A stretch of DNA of 64,000 bases. Source: Synchiropus splendidus. Its lineage: Eukaryota; Chordata; Actinopteri; Syngnathiformes; Callionymidae. The notes beneath the pieces are model-generated. The model was not told where the DNA came from and did not search any database. It saw only the letters and a program-made list of their open reading frames with translations. Below are positions 49,901-59,145 of this stretch, piece after piece. The translations under genes were made by a program, and so were the position numbers. Each line of letters starts with the position of its first letter. Position 1 is the first letter of the stretch. The stretch is from positions 6,828,437 to 6,892,436 of the forward strand of contig NC_071334.1 of NCBI RefSeq assembly GCF_027744825.2, in the 5' to 3' direction.

Positions 49901-52900
49901 TTCGTAAACATTGCTACTAAGGCCTGCTAAGGTCAGTTGTGTCTGTCGGCAGGAGCATGACAGCTCTTTTCCACAATTCTCTGCGTGACACACACTTCTT
50001 CACGAGTAGGCTGTAACTGCGTGGTGGATCAGTTGCTCCTCCTGTCTCCAAATCGTCCACCAAGCAACATACATTTGTTAGAATCCACAAAGATCACAAT
50101 GTTAGCTAAAGCTTTTGGCTACAAGGCAGGCGAATTTGCATTATATATCAATTTGAAAAGCACTTTATTATTCATAATTCATAAGTAGGGGTCAGTGGTG
50201 TGTCACCAGGGCACTGTGGTGGTGCGCAGCCGTCCCTCGGGTGACGGGGCGTCCTCCAAGGGTTTTGCCTGGTGCCTTGCTGGTGGATTTAGCTGCGCTT
50301 CCTTAAGCATGAACGTAATGCAGCCAGGCATCGTCTCTACTCTCAGAGGTAAACAAGCCACATACACAGACTCTGAGAGGACCATTCATCAGAGCTAATT
50401 TGCTCTCTAATCTGCTTGGAACATGCCTTGCTCATTAGCATATGATGACCTACCCTGACCAGCCGTTGGATGACCCGCGTCAATAAATCAGAGAGAAGCG
50501 TCGCCACTGTAGCAGCGCCTCCATTTGAGCGTCTGTGAGAGAAATGCTGTAATTCCTCCCCGGTGGGCCACAACAAGGATTTAACGGCTTCTCTGACTGC
50601 TGCAATATCGGTGAGATTGACCTCCTGGTTGCGACGCTGCGAAATAGTTTGGGTTTAATTCCCCAGTGACACAGTGGTGGAAGAGGCTTCTATCTGCGGG
50701 GGACGTGGGCATATGCTGCCAGCGCCGCCTCCGATGTGTCAAAATTAATTAGGCAAACTATACCCCATTATGAGTAAGAAAGGTGTGTGTTCGTGGTGTG
50801 AGCCGCTAATTAGAATGACATCACGATGTACGCTAATGAGCCAAGTGTGTTACGGAGAATGTAACCTACGAAACACAGACGTAACACGTTTTGGAATCTT
50901 TCCACGATCTGTGCTTGTTAGAAAATGAAACATTTGTTATGTTGTACATTATGGAATTGTTGTACAACTGTAGGAGGTACTCTTTAAACGAGTAACTCAT
51001 TTTATGTCTAACTCATAGTTTGCGTTTTAAGTTCTCTCCGTCCACACTGTACGGGCCTGATTTGGTTATTCGCAGATTTCACCTGTTGTTCATTCCAAAG
51101 GTGCGAGCTGATTCTTGTTTTGGTTTGAACTTTTGGGCTGTTTTCTTCAGCATAAGAAATGCTATGCTGTTGCTGAACCAGGTTTGGACCCAAGAGAGGA
51201 GAAGAAACAGAAACAAGATGTCCGGCGATGGACTCCAGAGTTTGAGAAAATGGGGAATACAAGCATGACGACAAGTCACGAACAAGGAAAAATAAATTGA
51301 TAGATTCACAACGGAAGGCACCAGTCAATGGTAGTCCGGGCTTCTGCTACATGTAAATGATCGTGGTGCACCTTCACGGCTTGAGAGTCACCACACCTTC
51401 AGAAAAATGATCTTTTTCTAAAGATCACTTGATCATACATATTTAAAAGTGTAAACACCCAAACAAATGGATAACACATCAGGGAGGTGGACTTGGACAT
51501 GATGTTTTTTACACGGAACTCAGCATTGCAGTCAGGTATATGAAGATACAGACCACATGAGGACGGCTGCAGATTGGAGAGAGATTTGCTTCTCATGATT
51601 AAAAACTACCGTTTTTATTGTCACCAATTTTTTTGCACAGCTGAGGTCAGAGCTTTGGTTGCCAAAAGAAGACACTCCATAAATTGTGTCTCAGGCATCA
51701 ACCAGGCTAGCGATAGCTCCGCATTGTTAACATTTTTATATTCAAGTGTTGGAATAATATTATGTATCCGACCAATTTAGAGAAAGAAAAAATCGTTACA
51801 AGTCGACTATAAGCAATATTACTGGAGCTCTTGACATTGTTTACTCTCTGCCAGAGCTGCCATCTTGAATTGTGAACTATGTGGTGGTGAGAATTCTCCC
51901 ACCTTCTGACTTAGAAATTCTAACAAAATTTAACAGGAATTGAGTCACGCAACTTCAAGAACAATGTTGCGTCGTACCTGATGGTGCCTTTGCAGTGGAT
52001 GGTACTTAAGGAGAAAACATGTACCTGGTTCACTTCTCCCTAGTAAAGCGTTCTGTCTGTAATGACACATGACCAAAGGAGAAGGGAACTCAATTGACTT
52101 AAAAGGTTGTTGGCACAGATGCCGAAACTTCGTCTTCGTGAAGCACAAAGTATCTTCTGGATTACATTGTGCCTCGTACGACTTGGCTGTTTGATTTCCA
52201 ATGCCGTAAGGTTATCGTGTGGCTCTGGCAACATAGCAGAAGTTACCATCATCCCTACCAGCCTGTTTTCTCCCAAACCTCAGAGTCTTGAAGAGGCACA
52301 ATATGCAAAGCAGGAAATGAGTTAGCTCCATATTCCTCCTTTTTTATCTGTGTTGACAGCATGCTGCTAAAGTCAGTGAAGCTACAAATTAGAAAGCAAC
52401 ATTTCTTCCCATTTCAATGAGCTTTGGTCAAAGAGTTTGATCGTCCATTACATTTTTTTGTGCCCGACAAGCATTTCATTTTCCTCAAACAAGCGCCTTT
52501 CCCAGGGGAGATCTAAAAAAGCTGCTGTAATTAGACTGGCAAGAGAAACAGGCAAGGTAGAAGGGGGATAAAAGACGGTGAGGAGGATGAAGGTAGCAGG
52601 GGGTGTGTGAGAGTCGATAATGAGAAGCAGGGTGACGGCATGAAAGAGTGCAGGAGGAGGAGAGCGTGTCAGCAAGCACAGGGGGCAAGAGGGTTGTTTG
52701 CCAGCGGCTGCCTCGCGGTGTGATGTCGCGGGAATCTTCTCACCACGTTTGCGTACAAAGACCTTGTTGTAGGGGCGTGTGATGTTGAATAACTTATGTC
52801 GGCCCACTCATCTCGTCTTGTCCACCCGCCGTGTCGCTGTTAATTTAGCATGTAGCGCTAAATTTCATCCTCATGCAACAACAATGAGGCGAGATACAGC

Positions 52901-55900
52901 TGATAGAGGGGTAGATAATATCAACATGTAGAAGAAAAGAGCACCTAGCAATTCATGGAGATCAGTGGTGGATGAGACTCAGGCGTAGGCCCCGACATCA
53001 GCGTGACTGTAGCAGTTCAAAAAGACCCTTGAGACGAAAAGAGCTGCTTTAACACTTGATGCAAATGTGACAACATTATGAGGAAACTGATGTGGCTGTC
53101 TTTGTCGGTGGAGAGCTGCATCCAGATCAGTGCAGCAGTTTCATTACGTACACCGTGAATGACGATGCTTAGCTAAAGGCCTTGGTTTAGCTTAGCTTTA
53201 GCTTCTCCTGGAGAATTCACAACCACCACACTTCCATTTGTTAAGTTCAGTACGTGTGTGTTTATCACGCAATAGTATATATATTACCTTTTATTAATCT
53301 AAATTAATCGCACCGAGGCTCAGTTAATCGTGATTAATGGCAAAGTAATAAACCCATTTTGTATCTGTTCTAAATGTAAATCAACGCTTACAACACATTG
53401 TTGAGCCTGTGAAGTTATTTTACAGAATGTTCTTGACAGTACCTGTTATGTCGTAAACAAATGTTTACATTAGGCCTGCACGATTCAGGGGAAAATACCA
53501 ATCACGATTTTTTTGCGAAGAATTGATATCACGATTCTCTGCCACGATTTTTTTTCCTCATGAAATACGTAGTTTATTGCACACATAAACCATGACAAAA
53601 CAAAGTTGCATCACCAGGCATATGGCGTTTGAGGTGCTGATAAAGATTTGTGGCAGTGAGGCTCCGATCGGGGCTTTTGCTGCCGATCACTGATGCCGAT
53701 CACATGGATTGACAAAGAATTTGATATCAAAATGATAAGACCTTCTGTGTCGAAAATGTGAAAACATGAACCATTAAATCATTGTCATTCAGAAAGGTTT
53801 CATTATACCTCCTCTAGAAGGCAAAAAAAATCTTGCAGAATGCAGCAACTATTATATCAAAAGAACACAACTGAAAAACATTGAATTCTATGTGGGACGT
53901 CGCAGGTGAATCTCTGGAGACTGTGCTGTGAGGAACCAGCGCTCTCACTTTCATGACCTCGGAACACTCTCCACGCACCGTCCTTTTTTTTCGTAACATG
54001 GGCTGATTCTCCTCACTAGTTCCCGGTTTGTCTTCCATATTCCTTCAGTTTCTATCCTGTCGCCAACCTACTCAATCACTACCGCGTTCAGGTCACCAGT
54101 GAAACACGTGACTACAAGGCGCTTTGTCATTGGTTGAAGGAGAAGTCATGAGCATTGTGGCTTGCAGCGCCGCTTTGGAGCGTAAAACTCACACATTACA
54201 CACATTAACTGAAAATTAAATCAGACACAAGATTTTTTTAAACAATTTATCGTGTAAGCCTAGTTTACATGAGTAAAGCATTATTAATTATTATTATTCT
54301 TATTAATCCTGAGTTAACTCGGCTTCAGTGCGATGAATTGAAATTAAAAGTTACCTATTGACTGTAATATCATAATAAGGATCAACTTCTGCTACATTTT
54401 TTATATTCATAAAAGGAATGAGGACATTTTTTGTGACCTGTATTAAAAAGGCTGAGTAAAAAATGAACCAGCTGAACTAGAACGTTTTATTAAATCGAAT
54501 TCAAGAGCCGTTGCATTGCTGACATCTCAGTTGGCAGGAGACGGATGGCTTCTGTAGCAGCTGCTGGAAACAAGTTTGGTTTGTGAACACACTTTGACGC
54601 TGTAGTAGATGCCAGTAAAGGTGTGAATGCCTACTCACCTGCCTCAATAGAAACATGACAGGATCAAAAACATATGGTGACATAGATTGTTGCCATCTGG
54701 ATTCAGGTTTTGTGTGACGCCTTGTCAACATGGCTGTCGTCACCTGAGAGTCCACAATTAAATCACCGCCTCGGGTTTGTGTGCGGCGACGCTTCCAAAC
54801 GGGGCTGGCGGTGAAGGTTGGGGTGAAAACACAAAGGGATTGGTGATTAGTAGCATCGGGCTCGTCGTGGCGCCGCGCGCTTGGATTTAATGAAAGAGAT
54901 CCATATAATTGCTTCACCGCCGCTCACTAATTGAACCTGTCTGCAATTAATATTACATGGCATCGCGCATTAGCGCTTTTTTTCCCTTGTCCATGAGCGG
55001 TTTGAATTCAAATTTGTGTCAATATTTAACCAATATGAACATTCTATATCAATATATGTATAGGCTTGATTCTGTGTTTTAGAAATCCTTGAATTGTATG
55101 AGCACAAAAAGAGTCGGCAGTATTTTGCCTCTGTGTTAGCAGTCAACACGTTTGGTCACTGGAGCTTGTCAGGGCTTTATGCAGGCATGACTTTTTGTTT
55201 GAGTCAGTCTGATGCTTAATGCTGGCAGAAAGTGGGAGGTTAGCATGTATTTCATGCCCCTTTTCATGTATCCTCATGCAAAATGCTAACGCTAGAAGCG
55301 GGCTCGGTGACTGATGCAGTATAGATGTTACTGCACTAGCTTCATGTAGGGCTATTTATTTGGGGTTTAGGGTGTATATTGGCGCTCCATGGACAGTATT
55401 GGGCTACTCTGATGCTAAACGCTAGCAGCAAGCGAAATGATGACTGATGATTTTGCTGTGGACAGGAGATTTTAAATGGCATTTTTGGCTAGCTACAGTC
55501 AACGGTAGGCAGTGCAAAACAGTAAAATGTAAAGCTTTTCTTTGGGCACTTCTCAGAACGTTTTGTCATAACAGGATGGTTTGTTTATCTGTGACTTAAC
55601 CTCAACACTTTGTTTCATTTTGTTCTCATGGAGAGTTTTATAACTGATCCCTGCTTACATTATCAAATGAATGAAACCGTGAGCACGAAAGCAGTTTCTT
55701 GAGCGTTCCGTGCCTTTGTTGGTGGATATTAATTGAAGCATATCTTCCTCTCAGCTCACCGTCTCATTTCTGCTTCTGTTTGTCCTTCTTTTGTCTGACA
55801 GAGACGGTGATGGATACAAGGACGGCGACGGCAGAACTTGGCTGGATATCATTTCCCGCGAACGGGGTAAGAACAAGGTGCAAGTGCGCGGTGTGATTGT

Positions 55901-58524
55901 GCGCCCGTGCCCCTGGGGGTAAGCGGTTTGAGCAGACTTTACGGCGCTCCATTAAAGTGTCCGTCAGAAGCTTAGTTACAATGGCAAGGTGACACCTGAT
56001 GGCTGCTATGTTGGGAGAAAAGATGCAGATAAAGGTGAGAACTCAAATGATCGGCAGACTTCTCTTGCAGTTCTCCAGAATTCTAGCGGAGTGTGTGTGT
56101 TTGTGAGCAGGATAATTGTGATGAATGGATGTCCGTGAGCCGCTGAGAGCAAGGTGGAGAAGAGAAAACATGGTGGAGCAGAGAGTGTGTTGCTATAGCG
56201 CTAAAAGTGAGGGAGGGGAAGAGAAAGTTGAATTTATGTCAAGGCTTCGTAAACCCATTATTCATCTTCCCATCTCTCCAGTGGGAGGAGGTGAGTGGCT
56301 ACGACGAGAACCTCAACACCATCCGGACCTACCAGGTGTGCAATGTTTTTGAGCCCAGCCAGAACAACTGGCTCCTCACCACGTACATCGACAGGCGGGC
56401 GGCCCAGCGGATCTACGTGGAGATCCGCTTCACCGTCCGAGACTGCGCCTCCATCCCCAGCGTCCTCGGCTCCTGCAAGGAGACGTTCAACCTCTATTAC
56501 CTGGAAACGGACCGAACCGTGTCCGAGGGCGTCAAAGGGGTGGAGTACTGGGCTAATGCCCCATTTTTGAAGGTAGTCGTCTTAAGTGTTTTAAATGTTG
56601 CAAGACACTGCCGCCGCATGCAATATTGTCACACTGCACATTTGCATTTCAAAGTAGCGCCGGGAGCTGTGTTCTCAAAAGATTTTTACCATTTTGTTGA
56701 ACCGAATTGTAATATTGCCTCATATTTGAGTCACACAGGCTTTCTGGAAGAGACCTTGACTCAAGGCAAGATGGCTGTCTAAACAAGCTGCACATGCTTG
56801 ACTCACGGGTTCGAACAGTCATGGAGAAATCAGGGCAGGCTTTTTTACTCCAGCTACGAATGGGCGATTACATGTCGTGCACGTGCCAAGCTCTCCACCT
56901 CTGCAGCCTGGGAGAGTCATGGAGGGTCTGGAGGACTTTGCTTCAGGATATTTTTAAAACAAGGTCCAAATATGTTTTCTGACGCAGATGTCACATCAAC
57001 TCATGCAGGGATTCAGGCAGTGTTGCCTGCCACGACCTGTGTGCTACATTCTCCCTAAAAAAGTTGTCATGTCACAACAATGGCAACAGATGCTCATCTT
57101 ACTGGTCTTTCGCCAGGCTCAGAGTCACAACATCTCAGGGCACTCAGGGTCACACACATCAACAATTTAGCCCCAAAATAAAACTGACAGAGCACACCCT
57201 GTGTGTGGTTATGAACACAACAGGGTTGCGTGAAACATTGAATTACTCATCTCCACACTGATTTAACTGTTATAACAACCCAATATAACATAAACAAATG
57301 ACGATTTTGGCGATGAACTCCAGTAATGCAGAGAATAGAAGTGTCCAGCTAGTAACTGCTACCTTTCCTCATCAAACAGTTGGACAGACTGCACTGTGTC
57401 GAACACATGGAATGGAACATTTCATTGTGATAATTTTTTGTCCACATCACCCATCTCCAATTCTAACTCCGGAAAGGTTCAGGTCCACTGACCACCGAGC
57501 AGCTTTAGAAACTCTGACTGCGACACTTTACCTGACGACAAGTTCCGAGGGAAGTCTCCAAGACAGAGCTGCCTGCCAGGAACTGTCCGAAGGGTTTTGC
57601 TGCTTGAACAGTCCTGTCAAAGTCCAGAAGACTTCCTGGAATGTAACTATGGCTGGTTTGAAAGCGCCTCTGAAATCCCTCAACATAAGCTGCTGCACTG
57701 TTCTCTCTGCCCAGCTCAACATATAGTTCAATCTGACAGAGCACATTAGGGAGAAGCCTCTTATGTCACGCTGACATCTGTCTGAAAAAGTTGACCACTC
57801 CTCAACATGGGCGACTCCTTGCATGTATAATCTGTGACAACTGCCACCCCACTAAACCCCAATGGGCCCTTGCCGTTCAGTAGAGCGCACTATGTTCTAA
57901 GCCTATGTGGATGTACTCGTATATTATTTTGGTAGGTCTTCGTCCAGCTCCTCTTCAGCCTGAGGTTTCTTTACATATGGTTGCACATGTTCCTCAAGCA
58001 CTCGCTCGTACATTGTCAAGTGCCCTCTGAGATGGCTCTGACACGTCAAGCTCCACAAAGTCCTCGTCCCTTTGCTGTCTGTCTTAACCCCGGGGCCAGA
58101 AAAGAAAGCTCTTGTTCTTCACACCTCACAAGAGAGATACCTTTGCTGTTCCTTTATTGATGCTACTTCACTGTGTTGGTCAAGATCCTCTTTGTTTTGG
58201 GAGACTTCCAAGATCATCTATGACCTCTTGTTTTGAAGGTCCACCACTGTCTTAACTGCAGATTCTCAATCCTTCCAGCTGCTCTGCAATCACTTCCTGG
58301 CATCTGCTACCATCTTCTTTTTGGTGGTCCCAGACAGCTGGTGTTACTTTAGCAGTATGTCTGAGGTCTAAATAGGTCAAGGCTCTCAGTATGCTGAGTC
58401 ACTTTGTCTTCTACGCCCTGATGCCGTGTGTTTTTGTAGCCCTTTAAAGAGGGATTAATGTGGAGTCCTAATTTATTCCAACTAATCTTTCATGTTGAAT
58501 GAAATGAGTCTCTTTGGATTGTAA

Positions 58525-58616
<92 letters not shown>

Positions 58617-59145
58617 CCAACTCCATCGTGCCCCTAATTCTGCCATTTCTGCCCCAGGTGGACACCATTGCTGCGGACGAGAGCTTCTCTCAGGTGGACT
58701 TTGGTGGTCGGCTCATGAAGGTGAACACAGAGGTCCGAAGTTTCGGCCCCTTGTCCAAAGGCAGGGGCTTCCACTTGGCCTTCCAAGACCTGGGAGCCTG
58801 CATGTCCCTTCTGGCTGTGAGGGTGTTCTACAAGAAATGCCCCAGCATCGTGCAGAACTTTGCCTTTTTCCCAGAGGTACGCAGCGGTGGACTAGAGTCT
58901 ATCCATCAAGGTTTTTGGTGCAGCGGTTATCATATATAAATATTTAAATTTTATTCTGATGCAGACACTGACTGGAGCAGAATCCACCTCATTAGTCATC
59001 GCCAGAGGAAGTTGTATCCCCAATGCGGAGGAAGTGGACGTGCCAATAAAGCTCTACTGCAACGGCGATGGGGAGTGGATGGTTCCCATTGGCAGCTGCA
59101 GTTGCAAGGCGGGTTACGAACCAGACAACAGCAATGTGTGTCGAG
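19893..59145 (+). CDS. ephb1: EphB receptor tyrosine kinase, best match EphB1; 5' exons only
   Basis: Eph receptors are membrane receptor tyrosine kinases that bind ephrins on neighbouring cells and guide axons and tissue boundaries. Visible coding exons are 19893-19989, 55802-55866, 56282-56572, 58658-58876 and 58965-59145, which join to 284 codons plus one base. They encode a signal peptide, the whole ephrin-binding domain and the first residues of the cysteine-rich region. EphB hallmarks are [44 protein letters not shown] and [46 protein letters not shown] and [12 protein letters not shown] favour EPHB1 over EPHB2 and EPHB3; EPHB4 is excluded. The remaining Cys-rich, fibronectin, transmembrane, kinase, SAM and PDZ-ligand exons lie beyond 64000. 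Intron 1 is 35.8 kb. The ligand-binding block is split by two introns not expected from mammalian genes. Confidence 0.9.
19990..21591. other. ephb1: Start of ephb1 intron 1
   Basis: An AT-rich block at 20140-20620 is followed by unremarkable sequence. No exon was recognised. Confidence 0.5.
21592..22309 (+). mobile_element. DNA element of the TAGGGATGGGCGAT family, copy I
   Basis: Starts TAGGGATGGGCGATATGG and ends in CCCAACCCTA, short inverted ends of the hAT type. An internal segment (22020-22112) recurs, inverted, near 23225-23320 and 39780-39870. No convincing 8-bp duplication was seen, so the class stays tentative. Confidence 0.6.
22310..23089. other. Spacer between two opposed repeat copies
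   Basis: No gene or known repeat was recognised in this roughly 780-bp segment. Confidence 0.4.
23129..23787 (-). mobile_element. TAGGGATGGGCGAT family, copy II (minus strand, truncated)
   Basis: Read on the minus strand it starts TAGGGATGGGTTGATATGGA near 23786 and follows copy I through the GTTTTATGATGAAACTTAT word and the GGACGTG/GTCCCC block. Its far end is missing. On both sides lie pieces of an ATTAATCGCA-type element (23090-23128 and 23788-23960), so it probably inserted into that older repeat. Confidence 0.6.
23961..25724. other. ephb1 intron 1, unremarkable
   Basis: No exon or intact repeat was recognised. Short frames carry no recognisable domain. Confidence 0.4.
25725..26291. repeat. 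Minisatellite, unit 28 bp, in ephb1 intron 1
   Basis: About 20 tandem copies of CTAGCATGTAGCCAGTAGCT plus GGACTAAG. Most units contain the palindrome GCTAGC, and variants (GTC for GCC, GAAC for GGAC) are spread through the array. Confidence 0.95.
26292..27120. other. ephb1 intron 1, unremarkable
   Basis: A CA/TG-rich stretch near 26380-26410. No gene was recognised. Confidence 0.4.
27121..27189 (-). pseudogene. Short coding-like island ending in TAA, unidentified
   Basis: On the minus strand, 22 codons between an in-frame TGA and TAA read [18 protein letters not shown] then TNQQ. Third positions are mostly G or C in an AT-richer intron, as in a real 3' coding end. No splice acceptor with a good pyrimidine tract lies upstream. 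It may be the tail of a processed pseudogene or chance. The family was not recognised. Confidence 0.25.
27213..27709 (-). mobile_element. 5'-truncated LINE on minus strand with 15-bp target-site duplication
   Basis: The minus strand encodes the late part of a non-LTR retrotransposon polyprotein ([19 protein letters not shown], then [15 protein letters not shown] and [11 protein letters not shown]) and ends in a GATCC...GGGA 3' end with an AAG-rich tail. Frames are broken. Perfect direct repeats TGTTTTCTCCTTTAC flank it at 27198-27212 and 27710-27724. It belongs to a different LINE family from the one at 3515. Confidence 0.88.
27725..29239. other. ephb1 intron 1, low repeat content
   Basis: No exon was recognised. 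The stretch is free of obvious repeats apart from a short GAAT run near 28360. Confidence 0.4.
29240..29264. repeat. (TA)n microsatellite
   Basis: Uninterrupted AT run abutting the ATTAATCGCA element. Confidence 0.9.
29265..29530 (+). mobile_element. ATTAATCGCA-family element, partial
   Basis: Begins TATCTCAATTAATCGCACTA and contains GTTGTTGAGCCTC, TGTTCTTGACAG and GTAAACAAATGTTTGCATGA in the same order as the copy at 53293-54347. It has no insertion at the point where that copy is interrupted. The right terminus was not found. Confidence 0.6.
30561..30600 (-). repeat. LINE 3'-tail remnant
   Basis: Reverse complement reads GGATAAGAAGTGGAAAATGC, the degenerate form of the GGATAAGCGG(A/C)AGAAG tail seen at the end of the LINE at 3515. 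Confidence 0.4.
37985..38060 (+). repeat. Retroelement-like remnant
   Basis: GAGATATACTTTATTGACGG with AATTTGGTGCGTCACAGCAG resembles the widespread fish ACTTTATTGATCCC/GAAATT repeat. Only this part is recognisable. Confidence 0.35.
39247..39960 (-). mobile_element. TAGGGATGGGCGAT family, copy III, interrupted by a SINE-like insert
   Basis: The left end TAGGGATGGGCGAT with TTATCGTACA matches the complement of the right end of copy I. The internal block (GTTCTCTGACGCGC to CCATCAGTTGGGGACCATCA) matches copy II. The opposite terminus was not found. The block at 39596-39711 is foreign to the family. Confidence 0.6.
39596..39711 (+). mobile_element. SINE-like retroelement with GATTCTG tail
   Basis: The 116 bp are absent from the equivalent place in copy II (TTGGTTCACATCAACACATG at about 23192) and are bounded by ATC on both sides. 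It ends in repeated GATTCTG, a tail type used by CR1/L2-like machinery. The body contains TGCACTTT, GGCACTTTCC and CCCCACTGACCATGGCAATA. It lacks a clear tRNA-like head. Confidence 0.65.
39961..44797. other. ephb1 intron 1, no gene recognised
   Basis: A TAGGGATGTAAC word at 42084 may be the end of another old DNA element. A short hairpin lies at 44376-44423. No exon was recognised. Confidence 0.35.
44376..44423. repeat. Short inverted repeat inside a direct repeat
   Basis: GACTTATGAGGTGTA (44376-44390) and TACACCTCACAAGTC (44409-44423) pair with one mismatch across an 18-bp loop. GAATAGTGTAACTC occurs just before and just after the hairpin as a direct repeat. Confidence 0.7.
44798..45474. 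mobile_element. Non-autonomous mariner/Tigger-like element
   Basis: Ends CAGTGGTACCTCGGTTTTC and GAACCGAGGTACCACTG are inverted repeats, and TA lies directly outside both ends (44796-44797 and 45475-45476), the target of Tc1/mariner elements. The 677-bp interior encodes no recognisable transposase. Confidence 0.85.
45477..48938. other. ephb1 intron 1, no gene recognised
   Basis: An A-rich block lies at 47690-47880. The stretch 48170-48650 looks unique, with a forkhead-like ATAAACAAACA word near 48233. Confidence 0.35.
48939..49430 (-). mobile_element. Non-autonomous DNA element (AGGCCCATTTA family), copy 2, complete
   Basis: Begins AGGCCCATTTACGTTC and ends GCATAAATGGGCCT, inverted repeats of about 16 bp with few mismatches. 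The flanking trinucleotides TAA and CAA would be a 3-bp duplication with one change, as in PIF/Harbinger elements, but this is weak. One minus-strand frame runs 132 codons, yet it has no recognisable domain and is AT/GC-neutral. The interior matches 145-426 in inverse orientation. Confidence 0.7.
49431..53292. other. ephb1 intron 1, no gene recognised
   Basis: A 21-22-bp tandem duplication (CTTGCTAGCTCCACCCCT) lies at 49737-49776. The stretch 50690-50850 has several TAATTA-type words. Confidence 0.35.
53293..54347 (+). mobile_element. ATTAATCGCA-family element, interrupted
   Basis: The left arm TAAATTAATCGCACCGAGGC and the right arm GAGTTAACTCGGCTTCAGTG plus CGATGAATT are inverted relative to each other. 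The interior follows the copy at 29265 through GTAAACAAATGTTTACAT and is then broken by the hAT-like insert at 53471. Confidence 0.7.
53471..54262. mobile_element. Non-autonomous hAT-like element nested in an older repeat
   Basis: Starts TAGGCCTGCACGATT and ends ATCGTGTAAGCCTA, inverted repeats with few mismatches. Perfect 8-bp duplications GTTTACAT lie at 53463-53470 and 54263-54270. Removing the insert restores GTAAACAAATGTTTACATGA, the uninterrupted sequence seen (with one change) at 29487 and, inverted, near 23800-23825. No transposase was recognised in the 792 bp. Confidence 0.92.
54348..55801. other. ephb1: 3' end of ephb1 intron 1
   Basis: The part 54840-54990 is unique-looking with AATTGA/TTAAT words. 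No exon was seen before the acceptor at 55801. Confidence 0.4.
55802..55866 (+). CDS. ephb1: ephb1 exon 2
   Basis: A 65-bp exon, the usual size for exon 2 of Eph genes. Acceptor ctgacag precedes [18 protein letters not shown] and donor gtaaga follows PANG. The first two bases complete the Glu codon begun in exon 1, and the exon ends in phase 0. Confidence 0.94.
55867..56281. other. ephb1: ephb1 intron 2
   Basis: 415 bp between exons 2 and 3a. No feature beyond a (GT)n tract near 56090 was seen. Confidence 0.7.
56282..56572 (+). CDS. ephb1: ephb1 exon 3a: first part of ephrin-binding domain
   Basis: Acceptor ctctccag leads into [18 protein letters not shown]. The exon encodes 97 residues with the conserved cysteines of YQVC, RDC and GSC, and ends at FLK before donor gtagtc. 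It is in phase 0 at both ends. The stretch [12 protein letters not shown] is a variable loop that is divergent among EphBs. Confidence 0.95.
57238..57468 (-). mobile_element. TAGGGATGGGCGAT family, copy IV fragment
   Basis: On the minus strand, GAGATGGGTGATGTGGACAA begins a stretch that follows the terminal part of copy II back to GAGATGAGTAATTCAATG. It is diverged and partial. Confidence 0.5.
58528..58613. repeat. (TA)43 microsatellite next to the exon 3b acceptor
   Basis: About 86 bp of uninterrupted TA, ending 44 bp upstream of the splice acceptor at 58657. Confidence 0.97.
58658..58876 (+). CDS. ephb1: ephb1 exon 3b: second part of ephrin-binding domain
   Basis: Acceptor gccccag leads into [20 protein letters not shown]. 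The exon encodes 73 residues through [20 protein letters not shown] and ends at FPE before donor gtacgc. It is in phase 0 at both ends. A run of about 43 TA dinucleotides ends only 44 bp before the acceptor. Confidence 0.95.
58965..59145 (+). CDS. ephb1: ephb1 exon 3c: end of ligand-binding block, start of Cys-rich region
   Basis: The exon follows an 88-bp intron and starts [20 protein letters not shown]. It continues through [17 protein letters not shown] and [16 protein letters not shown], ending one base into the next codon at donor gtaaac. The next exon (cysteine-rich region) was not found before the window ends. Confidence 0.95.

Larger units (their letters stand above)
56573..58657. other. 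ephb1: ephb1 intron inside the ligand-binding block (first)
   Basis: A 2085-bp phase-0 intron with donor AAG/gtagtc and acceptor cccag/GTG. It carries a fragment of the TAGGGATGGGCGAT family (minus strand, about 57238-57468) and a long TA run at its 3' end. Confidence 0.85.

Noticed and set aside
54501..54917. A 138-codon minus-strand frame
   Set aside because: No recognisable family, low-complexity composition and no conserved ends.
58514..58939. A 141-codon frame starting in the TA repeat
   Set aside because: The first part is translated microsatellite and intron. Only 58658-58876 is coding (ephb1 exon 3b).
19893..59145. Assignment to ephb2, ephb3 or ephb4
   Set aside because: Ephb4 lacks most of the matching motifs. 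Ephb2 and ephb3 share many, but [21 protein letters not shown] and CPSIVQNF fit EPHB1 best. A phylogeny is needed to exclude a divergent ephb2 or ephb3 copy fully.
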